Under the pieces are notes generated by a model that had not been told where the DNA came from, searched no databases, and saw nothing but the letters and a program-made list of their open reading frames with translations. From Verrucomicrobiota bacterium (lineage in GTDB: Bacteria > Verrucomicrobiota > Verrucomicrobiia > Opitutales > Seribacteraceae): a DNA stretch of 6,368 bases. This document shows positions 1 through 6,107 of this stretch, in pieces; within the stretch, counting starts at the first letter, position 1, and each line of letters begins with the position of its first letter. The stretch covers positions 1 to 6,368 of the forward strand of contig JACNJI010000198.1 in NCBI GenBank assembly GCA_014382645.1, read 5' to 3'. A program made the position numbers and the translations under genes.

Positions 1-1845
1 GGCAAACACGGCTTTCAAGCGATCGCAGATGATTGAGGCCGTATTAAAGACAATACGTTTGCCCATAGCCGTCTTAGGTACGTGGCGCTTGGACAGCTCA
101 ACAGGGCTCGCGGGCCCGCCAGCTCCAGACAACACGAAATACAGAAACACAGCAACGTAATTGGCAACATAAAAAACCGCCGAGGGGAACTGCCCCGGTA
201 CGTCCTCCCACATCCACACCCGCATTGCTTGAGGCTTAAAGGGATCCGGCCCGATAGCCTGTTCGATCCGATCGCCGGGTGCGAAGCCCGTCGGTTTATT
301 CTTATCCGGAGACGGAGCCAGTCCAAGCAACCGCTGACCGCCTCGATTGCCTCCAGAGACCGCCCGCGACACGTCATTCACATAAGCACCGGGAGCGATG
401 ATGTAGCTCAACGGTTGAACATGTCCGTCCCGTGTATAGTTTTCCAACCGATACAAGGTGGGGCTTCCCGCGCTTTTCGCACCCCACCAGAACCGTTCGA
501 TCTCGATCTCTTTGGTTCCGTCCTCATTCGCTTTGAATTTCGTGATGAGGTACCATCGATGATTCCCCTTCGGGGTCTTTTCCGACTTTTCGTTGACGGT
601 GAAGTAACGTCCAAGAACATCCTCTGTCCATGGGCAATCTTGATTACCCCGGATCAAACCTCCGAATTTTCGTTCGGTTGCTCCGTGGATCGGGTTTTTG
701 ATCAAACCGGTGGAATAATCCTTGTCTTCGAAGACGGACATCTCGGCGTCAGGGAGATCGAATTCGGAGCGCCCGGTTACGATCAGCACCTTCCCTTGGG
801 TGATGTGCTTTTCGGGATTAAGGTTAATCAGAGGACGGGAATTCCCCAGCGTCGTGATGTTGGAAGCACCGTGGGCAAAGGTCAGTTTCGATTTCTCGGT
901 ATGGATGGCTTCCACAGTTCCTCGAAAGTTGTTGTCTTTGGAACGGATGAAAGCCCCGTAACAGTTTCCGTTTTCATCGCCCGCCGCGGAGTGAATATTG
1001 CTCATGTAGTTAAAGTCGCAGTAATAGATGTAGGTATCGCCGTGCGCGTATTGATTCCGGATTACTTTCACATCATACGTCTGGTTGTCCGCATGGCTGG
1101 TTTGCGTCATATGGATCAGGCCGGTGTTGCTTTTGTTCTGAGCGATGCCGCCGGCGATATGATCGAGGCTTGTATCTGCGACAAAGTAAAATAGCTTTTT
1201 CTTCGCATCGTATCCGAGCGACTTAACCACAGCACGGGTCACCCCACCGCCATATCCAGGTCCGCCATGGACGTTAAGGAATTGGCCGGGGACGAGCCCA
1301 CGAACGGTGGGAACGTAAAAACGTCGATCAGTTCCCTTTTCCGTAGGTGCCTGAAGCCAATCGAGGTAACTGATCGAACCATAAATCAACCGGCTTTCCA
1401 GCAGCAGCATCGGATGGGTGCCCCAATGAGGAAGACTGTCGCCGTCATTAAGCCGCAATTCACGTTCAAGCTTCAGGCCAGACAAGGGAGGGACATGAAG
1501 CACAGGGCGTTCCCGGTCGGCCGTGAGTACGCTAAGTCCATGGCCTTGCTTCCACTGCTTCGTCTCAGCGGGAGGATCGGGAATCCTAGTCAGCGATTGA
1601 AGCGAGTCAGGCTTCAGCATGGGCCACACATGGGCCGGCACGACGAGCACACCGGCACGACCCTTAAACGCATCCTGGGCTTTCTGCCAGGTTTGCCGAG
1701 CTTCTTCGGGACGATCCGAGGGCCCGAATTCATGAAGATGTCGAATCCAATGGTCCGGACCATCGGATGTCTTGTCGTCGGCCATCGATAGTGGATTTGA
1801 GCAGGCGACCATGAAAGCCGCGGTCAGGATGAGAACATATCGCAT
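1..1845 (-). CDS. Large secreted protein of unknown family, C-terminus missing (runs off left edge)
   Basis: An open minus-strand frame of 615 codons runs from an ATG at 1845 to the window edge without a stop, so the gene is partial at its 3' end. The start is supported by AAGGAG at 1852-1857, six bases upstream. Residues 4-14 form a hydrophobic signal core. Cleavage after S-M-A (residues 20-22) fits signal peptidase I; Cys15 in M-V-A-C is only a weak lipobox. The mature part is rich in Gly, Asn, His and aromatic residues, as in secreted beta-rich proteins. Examples are the Gly-rich stretch at 191-202 (HGGPGYGGG), an aromatic stretch at 270-281 (DTYIYYCDFNYM) and RFWWG at 451-455. A second hydrophobic run lies at about 555-577. 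I recognise no catalytic motif or named domain. A beta-helix or beta-sandwich carbohydrate-binding protein would fit the composition, but this is a guess. It is transcribed divergently from the DUF1080 gene. That it is a real gene is nearly certain; its function is unknown. Confidence 0.9.
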   Translation of the reverse strand, partial: MRYVLILTAAFMVACSNPLSMADDKTSDGPDHWIRHLHEFGPSDRPEEARQTWQKAQDAFKGRAGVLVVPAHVWPMLKPDSLQSLTRIPDPPAETKQWKQGHGLSVLTADRERPVLHVPPLSGLKLERELRLNDGDSLPHWGTHPMLLLESRLIYGSISYLDWLQAPTEKGTDRRFYVPTVRGLVPGQFLNVHGGPGYGGGVTRAVVKSLGYDAKKKLFYFVADTSLDHIAGGIAQNKSNTGLIHMTQTSHADNQTYDVKVIRNQYAHGDTYIYYCDFNYMSNIHSAAGDENGNCYGAFIRSKDNNFRGTVEAIHTEKSKLTFAHGASNITTLGNSRPLINLNPEKHITQGKVLIVTGRSEFDLPDAEMSVFEDKDYSTGLIKNPIHGATERKFGGLIRGNQDCPWTEDVLGRYFTVNEKSEKTPKGNHRWYLITKFKANEDGTKEIEIERFWWGAKSAGSPTLYRLENYTRDGHVQPLSYIIAPGAYVNDVSRAVSGGNRGGQRLLGLAPSPDKNKPTGFAPGDRIEQAIGPDPFKPQAMRVWMWEDVPGQFPSAVFYVANYVAVFLYFVLSGAGGPASPVELSKRHVPKTAMGKRIVFNTASIICDRLKAVFA

Positions 1846-1851
1846 GGGAAA

Positions 1852-1857
1852 CTCCTT
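1852..1857 (-). promoter_or_regulatory. Ribosome binding site of the minus-strand secreted protein gene
   Basis: Read on the minus strand this is AAGGAG followed by six bases and then ATG at 1845. It is the best Shine-Dalgarno match in the window and fixes the start of a gene whose other end is outside the window. Confidence 0.8.
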
Positions 1858-1943
1858 ATGGGTTGATTGCAGTCCGTTTCAAAATAACATCCATTTCGAT
1901 TGGGTAACCCTCAAGATTAAAATTGTGAATGTCACCCTAACCG

Positions 1944-1962
1944 CTTGCTTATATGAAGCAGG
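1944..1962. repeat. Short inverted repeat (7-bp stem, 5-base loop) in the divergent region
   Basis: CTTGCTT and AAGCAGG flank ATATG. Six Watson-Crick pairs and one G-T pair can form. It overlaps the start of the GGAACGTTCC palindrome by two bases. It has no run of T behind it, so it is not a terminator. It may be part of an operator or lie in the leader of the DUF1080 transcript. Confidence 0.3.
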
Positions 1963-1970
1963 AACGTTCC
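1961..1970. repeat. Perfect 10-bp palindrome GGAACGTTCC, possible operator
   Basis: GGAACGTTCC equals its own reverse complement. It ends 37 bp before the chosen ATG of the DUF1080 gene and sits close to the middle of the longer dyad-rich part of the divergent region. A perfect 10-bp palindrome in a short promoter region is a reasonable binding site for a dimeric regulator. No regulator gene is present in the window to pair with it. Confidence 0.4.
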
Positions 1971-2007
1971 AATCTATCAAAATTAAAATTATTTGAAGAC
2001 AATTATT

Positions 2008-2712
2008 ATGAACACTCATTGTACTGCCCGATCTATTGTTCTCACTGGTCTTTTTCTGCTCATGGCCAATGTCTTTCTCGCTGAAGCCGAAGAAGGCTTC
2101 GTGGATATTTTTGACGGAAAAACGCTCAAGACATGGGATGGCAATCCAGCCCACTGGAGTGTGAAGGATGGCGCTATCACAGGTGAATCCACCAAGGAAA
2201 ACCCTGCCAAAGGAAACACATTTTGTATCTGGCGGGGTGGCGAGTTGGTTGATTTTGAATTACGGTTGGAATTCCGGATTGGTAATGCCGGGAATTCCGG
2301 GATTCAGTACCGCAGCAAAGACTATAAGAATTGGGTGATCGGCGGTTATCAGGCTGACTTTGATGCGGGCAATGGCTGGACTGGAACCTTGTATGAGGAA
2401 CGGGGCCGTGGCGTTCTGGCCAAAAGGGGTAATAAAGTCATCATCGACGAATCCGGGAAGAAAAACGGCGCGGGGAAAACCACGGACGAAAAAACCATTC
2501 TTAAATCCATCAAAAAGGGTGAATGGAACGATTACACAATCATCGCTCAAGGGAACCATCTGATTCAGAAAATCAACGATCATGTGACGATCGACGTCAC
2601 GGACAATCAAGAATCCAAACGGGTCATGAAGGGGCTTCTCGCACTTCAATTGCACGCGGGCCCCCCCATGAAAGTGCAATTCAAGAACCTTCGAATAAAA
2701 ACATTGAAGTAG
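2008..2712 (+). CDS. Secreted DUF1080 protein (3-keto-disaccharide hydrolase family, PF06439)
   Basis: The 234-residue product is a typical single-domain DUF1080 protein with a concanavalin A-like (lectin/glucanase) fold. Family members are linked to cleavage of glycosides oxidised at C3 of the sugar; the exact substrate here cannot be read from sequence. Residues 9-27 form a signal peptide with probable cleavage after A-E-A at 27, so it acts outside the cytoplasm. Family landmarks appear in order: FVDIFDGKTLKTWDG from 31 (usual L-F-D/N-G-K-x-L-x-x-W), GNSGIQYRS near 100, GYQADFD near 117, GTLYEERGRG near 128, GEWNDYTI near 173 and the closing LQLHAGPPMKVQFKNLRIKTL. The frame also allows a TTG start at 1993 (five more residues). 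I prefer the ATG at 2008 because nothing favours the TTG, although the ribosome site is weak (GAAG at 1995-1998). The ThuA-like gene follows after 26 bp, so the two are likely co-transcribed. Confidence 0.93.
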   Translation: MNTHCTARSIVLTGLFLLMANVFLAEAEEGFVDIFDGKTLKTWDGNPAHWSVKDGAITGESTKENPAKGNTFCIWRGGELVDFELRLEFRIGNAGNSGIQYRSKDYKNWVIGGYQADFDAGNGWTGTLYEERGRGVLAKRGNKVIIDESGKKNGAGKTTDEKTILKSIKKGEWNDYTIIAQGNHLIQKINDHVTIDVTDNQESKRVMKGLLALQLHAGPPMKVQFKNLRIKTLK

Positions 2713-2729
2713 GCTTGCGAAAATTAAGT

Positions 2730-2734
2730 AAGGA
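2730..2734 (+). promoter_or_regulatory. Ribosome binding site that decides the ThuA-like start
   Basis: AAGGA lies four bases before the ATG at 2739. The reading frame stays open upstream to 2523, inside the DUF1080 gene, but only the ATG at 2739 has a ribosome site and begins directly with a signal peptide. Confidence 0.7.
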
Positions 2735-2738
2735 ACTC

Positions 2739-3683
2739 ATGAAACATACACAACCCACCATTCTATTTTTCGTTTTCTCCATGTTTGTATGGGTCGGAAC
2801 AACTGTATCGGCCGTCGAGCGCGACATCTTCGATTACGAGGGCCAGCGATCCGCGCCGGATACTATAACCAAGCTGGTCTTCATTGGAGATGGCGGAACT
2901 CATGGCGGGCGGGGGAATCATGAGTTTGTCGGGGGGTTTATCCTGATGGCGCGAGCACTTCACGAAGCTTACCCGAATGTGCATGCAGTGGTGCACTCGT
3001 CGAAAAACTGGCCGAAGGACTTTTCGCAGGCCGATGCGATCGTCGTGGGATTAAATCATGGAGAGCGGGCAGGAAAGGACCCGGAGATTGCCAAAGCGAC
3101 CCAACGCGGCGCCGGTTTCATGGCCGTGCATTTCGGGGTTGAAGTTAACGCGGGAGTTGCCGGCAACAACTACCTTGATTGGATTGGCGGATATTTCGAA
3201 ATCGGATGGTCGGTGAATCCTTGGTGGAAACCGAAGTTCAATCCAATCTCCAACCACCCGACGACGCGCGGACTGAAACCCTTCAGCCTCCGTGACGAAT
3301 GGTATTACCACATGCGTTTCGTCAAAGACATGAAGGGTCTGACCCCCATCCTCTCCGCCGTCGCGCCTCTCAATACCGTGAGAAAAGAAAAGTCGGGGCG
3401 AGGTGGAAACCCAGATGTGTATAAGGCCGTCTCGAAAGGAAAACCGCAGCACGTAGCCTGGGCGTATGAACGTCCGGACAAAGGCCGTGGATTCGGTTTC
3501 ACCGGCATGCACCTGCATGCGAACCATGCCAACGACAGTTTCCGAACCTGCCTGCTCAATGGTGCGGCCTGGGTGGCCGGCCTGATGATCCCTGAGGGCG
3601 GTGTTCCGTCGAAAACGCCAAGCGAAGACGATCTGAAAAAGCTAATACAAGAAGCGATCGCTGCCGTCAAAGCCGGACGGTAG
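2739..3683 (+). CDS. Secreted ThuA-like domain protein (trehalose-utilisation ThuA family, PF06283)
   Basis: The product has 314 residues. A signal peptide spans residues 7-25, with cleavage likely after V-S-A at 25. The rest is a ThuA-like domain, which has a class I glutamine amidotransferase-like fold. Rhizobial ThuA works with ThuB in conversion of disaccharides to and from their 3-keto forms; planctomycete paralogues are mostly uncharacterised. Family landmarks visible here are the first strand KLVFIGDGGTHGGRGNHEF (45-63), ADAIVVG (98-104), RGAGFMAVHFGVE (123-135), DWIGGYFE...SVNPWW (147-163), HPTTRG (173-178), DEWYYHMRF (186-194), the VAWAYER segment near 239 and GRGFGFTGMHLHANH (249-263) before the terminal LNGAAWVAG. 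The many His, Asp and Glu residues in these blocks suggest a metal or sugar site. The glutamine amidotransferase catalytic cysteine is not evident, as is usual for this family. The gene lies 26 bp behind DUF1080, which supports a shared role on 3-keto sugars (inference). Confidence 0.93.
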   Translation: MKHTQPTILFFVFSMFVWVGTTVSAVERDIFDYEGQRSAPDTITKLVFIGDGGTHGGRGNHEFVGGFILMARALHEAYPNVHAVVHSSKNWPKDFSQADAIVVGLNHGERAGKDPEIAKATQRGAGFMAVHFGVEVNAGVAGNNYLDWIGGYFEIGWSVNPWWKPKFNPISNHPTTRGLKPFSLRDEWYYHMRFVKDMKGLTPILSAVAPLNTVRKEKSGRGGNPDVYKAVSKGKPQHVAWAYERPDKGRGFGFTGMHLHANHANDSFRTCLLNGAAWVAGLMIPEGGVPSKTPSEDDLKKLIQEAIAAVKAGR

Positions 3684-3767
3684 AAATCGTACGCAATAGC
3701 GGTTTTTGGCGAAAATTAATTTAACTTTAATTGACACTTTTTCCCTTTATTTCGCGTAGTTGCTCAA
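3684..3767 (+). promoter_or_regulatory. AT-rich gap with TTGACA box and AT dyad; possible internal promoter for the cytochrome-type gene
   Basis: This 84-bp gap is much longer than the other gaps in the plus-strand cluster (26 and 9 bp). It holds a perfect sigma-70 type -35 box, TTGACA, at 3731-3736. The matching -10 is poor: CGTAGT at 3755-3760 gives an 18-bp spacer. An AT dyad, AATTAA (3714-3719) and TTAATT (3727-3732) with a 7-base centre, overlaps the -35. GCGAAA (3709-3714) and TTTCGC (3750-3755) form a further wide inverted repeat. There is no GC-rich hairpin with a T tract, so no intrinsic terminator is visible for the ThuA-like gene. Readthrough plus a secondary promoter is the simplest reading. 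Confidence 0.35.
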
Positions 3768-6098
3768 ATGGAAGTTTTATTCAGATTGTCGTTGATTGGC
3801 CTAATGGTCGGTTTTTTGCCGATATTAGGCTTTACCGAAGAACCACCGCCATCCTTTAAGCGCGACATTCTTCCCATACTCACCCGATACGGCTGCAACG
3901 CCGGCGCCTGCCATGGAAAACTCTCTGGTCAAAATGGATTCCGTCTCTCCTTGCGGGGATATGCTCCTGACTGGGATCACGCTTGGATTACCCGTGAGTT
4001 GAGCGGGCGGCGAGTGAACTATGCTTTTCCGGATCAGAGCACCTTTGTTCAGAAACCCAGCGGTGAATTACAGCACGAAGGCGGCATTCGTTTTCGGCGG
4101 GACTCACGCGCATGGAAAACCTTGGTGGATTGGATCAAGGTCCGGGCTCCCGGACCGATTATGGACGAACCAGTACTGGAACGTCTCGCCGTCTCGCCGA
4201 CCGGCCGGACCATGAAGCTGAATGAGCATCAACAACTGATGGTCGAGGCGCGTTATGCCGATGGAGAGGTGCGGGATGTAACTTGGCTGGCTCAATTCTT
4301 CTCCAACCATGAAAGTACGGTCGCCGTCAGCGAAACCGGATTGGTTACCGCCCTTCGTCACGGTGAAGGTTCGATACGGGTACATTTCGGATCGTTAGTG
4401 GATGTCGTGACCTTCAGCATTCCTTATTCCAACCCGGTACAAGAGGATGCCTACACGGATCATTGGAATGCGATCGATAAGCCGATCTTCGAGAAACTGA
4501 AGACCCTTCGAATCCCTCCGTCGCCCGAAGCCTCTGCCACCGCATTTGTCCGAAGGGCTTATCTCGATGCCATCGGAACATTGCCTTCTCCGGATGAAGT
4601 CGCCGCTTTCGTTAAAGATACCAGACCGGATCGTCGGCTTCATCTAGCTGAACACTTGGTCCACAGGCCAGAGTGGGTGGATTACTGGACCTTGCAACTG
4701 GCCGACCTGCTTCAGAACCGCCGTGAACGTGATCATGATCACCGAGGAGTCAAAGGCGTAAAAGCTTTTCATGGATGGCTACGAAACCAGTTGAAGGCTG
4801 GTCACGGTTGGGATCGAATTTCCCGAAATGTGCTGACTGCAAAAGGCGATGTTCGCGAAAATCCGGAAGTTGGTTATTTCATGACCACGATTAGTTTCTC
4901 CAGCCTTGAAGACTCCACCCTGACCGAAGCTGTATCCCAAAGTTTTCTCGGGATGCGGATCGGATGCGCCCGGTGTCATAACCATCCGCTCGAACGGTAT
5001 ACCCAAGACGATTTTTATCACCTGATGGCCTGCTTTAAAAAAGTCAGCATGAATCGAGTCAAGCCGGAGAAAGGCGGGACCGAGTTATGGGTCAAAACAA
5101 AAGATCAGGCGAATGTCATGAAGCAAATCACCAAGTTGATTGATGAAGTGGCGAAAATGAAACAGGAAGGGAAGTCCAAGGAAGAGATCGAGAAGAAAAA
5201 CAAAGACTTGGAGCATCAACGCAAGCGATTGACGGATCTGGCGGATCAGAAATTGACCGTCCGGCAACCTCGGACTCATAAACAATTGCCTCCTCAAACC
5301 TTGGATCGAAAAGCGCTGAAGGTGGAAGGTGGCGAAGATCCTCGGGAGGCTTTGGTTGACTGGATGGTAGGCCGTTCGGAATTTTCCGGAGCCATGGTGA
5401 ATCGAATCTGGAAACATTTTTTTGGCGCGGGTATCGTGGAACCGGTGGATGACCTTCGGGATAGCAATCCGCCGTCGAATCCGGCCTTGTGGAATACGCT
5501 GAACAAATCCTTCGCCGATAGCGGTTTCGACCTCAGGCAACTCATGCAACTAATCCTGACATCTCGGGCCTATGCGCTTAGCTCTGACACCCTTAAGGGC
5601 AATGTGAACGACACCCGATTTTTCTCTCGTTATAGACCGAAACGTCTACCTGCCGAAGTGATGCTGGATGCGATCGCTCAAGCGACGGGCGTTCCTAGCC
5701 GGTTTGACAGTTACCCGGTCGGTCTGCGGGCCATTCAGTTACCTGAGCCAGATATCGATTCCTATTTCCTTTCCGTCTTTGGTCGCTCTGAACGGGTTTC
5801 CGCTTGTGCTTGCGAACGCGAAAGCGATGTGACCTTGCCCCAGATGCTACACCTGCGTAACGGGGCTGAAGTACAGCAGCGGCTTCATGACAAAAACGGG
5901 CGTCTGGCCGGATGGCTGCAAGAAAAGGATTTGGATAAGAGTATTCAGCAAATGTATGCGGTAACGGTAGCACGTAAACCGACTGCAGAGGAAACGAAGC
6001 TGGTTGGGGAGCTGATTGAATCAGGCAACCGCGAAGACGTTGTACGCGATTTGTTCTGGGCACTCTTGAATTCAAAGGAATTTGCTTTTAATCATTAG
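3768..6098 (+). CDS. DUF1549/DUF1553 cytochrome-type secreted protein with Ig-like (BIG_2) domain
   Basis: The 776-residue protein has the standard planctomycete architecture. Residues 4-22 are a signal or membrane-anchor segment. A planctomycete cytochrome c-type region follows with CNAGACH at 43-49, a C-X4-CH haem-binding motif, and then GFRLSLRGYAPDWDH. Residues about 136-220 form a bacterial Ig-like (BIG_2) domain (LNEHQQLMVEARYADG, then VSETGLVTALRHGEGSI). DUF1549 spans about 235-424 and ends in the canonical CARCHNHPLERYTQDDFYHL, with C-X2-CH at 400-404. A Lys/Glu-rich coiled-coil stretch fills about 445-495. DUF1553 spans about 525-774 (REALVDWMVG, MVNRIWKHFFGAGIV, LTSRAYALS, RPKRLPAEVMLDAI, CACERESDVTLPQMLHLRNG, closing LLNSKEFAFNH). 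The exact biochemical role is unknown; haem binding and electron transfer are inferred from the motifs. ATG 3768 is the first possible start, since TGA lies in frame at 3732, but it has no Shine-Dalgarno sequence. The DUF1501 gene follows after 9 bp, the usual pairing for this family. Confidence 0.95.
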   Translation: MEVLFRLSLIGLMVGFLPILGFTEEPPPSFKRDILPILTRYGCNAGACHGKLSGQNGFRLSLRGYAPDWDHAWITRELSGRRVNYAFPDQSTFVQKPSGELQHEGGIRFRRDSRAWKTLVDWIKVRAPGPIMDEPVLERLAVSPTGRTMKLNEHQQLMVEARYADGEVRDVTWLAQFFSNHESTVAVSETGLVTALRHGEGSIRVHFGSLVDVVTFSIPYSNPVQEDAYTDHWNAIDKPIFEKLKTLRIPPSPEASATAFVRRAYLDAIGTLPSPDEVAAFVKDTRPDRRLHLAEHLVHRPEWVDYWTLQLADLLQNRRERDHDHRGVKGVKAFHGWLRNQLKAGHGWDRISRNVLTAKGDVRENPEVGYFMTTISFSSLEDSTLTEAVSQSFLGMRIGCARCHNHPLERYTQDDFYHLMACFKKVSMNRVKPEKGGTELWVKTKDQANVMKQITKLIDEVAKMKQEGKSKEEIEKKNKDLEHQRKRLTDLADQKLTVRQPRTHKQLPPQTLDRKALKVEGGEDPREALVDWMVGRSEFSGAMVNRIWKHFFGAGIVEPVDDLRDSNPPSNPALWNTLNKSFADSGFDLRQLMQLILTSRAYALSSDTLKGNVNDTRFFSRYRPKRLPAEVMLDAIAQATGVPSRFDSYPVGLRAIQLPEPDIDSYFLSVFGRSERVSACACERESDVTLPQMLHLRNGAEVQQRLHDKNGRLAGWLQEKDLDKSIQQMYAVTVARKPTAEETKLVGELIESGNREDVVRDLFWALLNSKEFAFNH

Positions 6099-6102
6099 AG
6101 GA
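6098..6102 (+). promoter_or_regulatory. Ribosome binding site of the DUF1501 gene
   Basis: GAGGA overlaps the last base of the upstream stop codon and lies five bases before the ATG at 6108. The arrangement points to translation coupled with the preceding gene. Confidence 0.65.
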
Positions 6103-6107
6103 AAACA

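Larger units (their letters stand above)
1911..1990 (+). repeat. Pair of 14-bp direct repeats TCAA(G/A)ATTAAAATT, 66 bp apart
   Basis: The copies lie at 1911-1924 and 1977-1990 and differ at one base. They bracket the hairpin and the 10-bp palindrome. Low complexity (A and T) makes a chance match possible, but the leading TCAA is shared too. They could be twin binding sites, or simply AT-rich promoter sequence. Confidence 0.35.
1846..2007. promoter_or_regulatory. Divergent AT-rich intergenic region, presumed promoters for both flanking genes
   Basis: This 162-bp stretch separates two genes pointing away from each other, so both promoters should lie in it. I see no convincing -35/-10 pair on either strand. 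On the minus strand TTGAGG (1909-1914) with a poor TGTTAT-like -10 is the best guess. The region is clearly richer in A and T than the flanking genes. It contains several dyad symmetries and a near-perfect 14-bp direct repeat, listed separately, which suggests shared control of both directions by a DNA-binding regulator. No coding frame of note is present. Confidence 0.55.

Noticed and set aside
82..1194. Plus-strand open frame of 370 codons
   Set aside because: It is in exact codon register opposite the real minus-strand gene, which lacks codons that would read as plus-strand stops over this stretch. It has no ribosome site, no signal peptide and no family motifs. The 1267-1791 plus-strand frame is the same kind of shadow.
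1666..1845. Lipoprotein assignment for the minus-strand gene from Cys15
   Set aside because: The residues before the cysteine (M-V-A) do not match a good lipobox, and S-M-A at 20-22 offers a normal signal peptidase I site, so lipidation is left as a weak alternative.
2268..2304. Direct repeat GGAATTCCGG at 2268 and 2291
   Set aside because: It lies inside the conserved DUF1080 core (LEFRIGNAGNSGIQ) and is explained by codon choice there; no sign of a mobile or regulatory element.
2260..2679. Minus-strand open frame of 139 codons opposite DUF1080
   Set aside because: It is a register shadow of a strongly recognised plus-strand gene and has no ribosome site or recognisable protein features.
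2523..2738. Upstream extension of the ThuA-like gene into the DUF1080 gene
   Set aside because: The frame is open by chance over the DUF1080 coding sequence. The ATG at 2739 has AAGGA four bases upstream and begins directly with a signal peptide.
3684..3767. Possible intrinsic terminator after the ThuA-like gene
   Set aside because: T-rich runs are present but no GC-rich hairpin precedes them; the inverted repeats are AT-only or have a 35-base loop.
5085..5549. Minus-strand open frame of 154 codons opposite the DUF1553 region
   Set aside because: It is in codon register opposite the real gene; its Phe/Leu-rich run is the complement of the Lys/Glu-rich coiled-coil segment.
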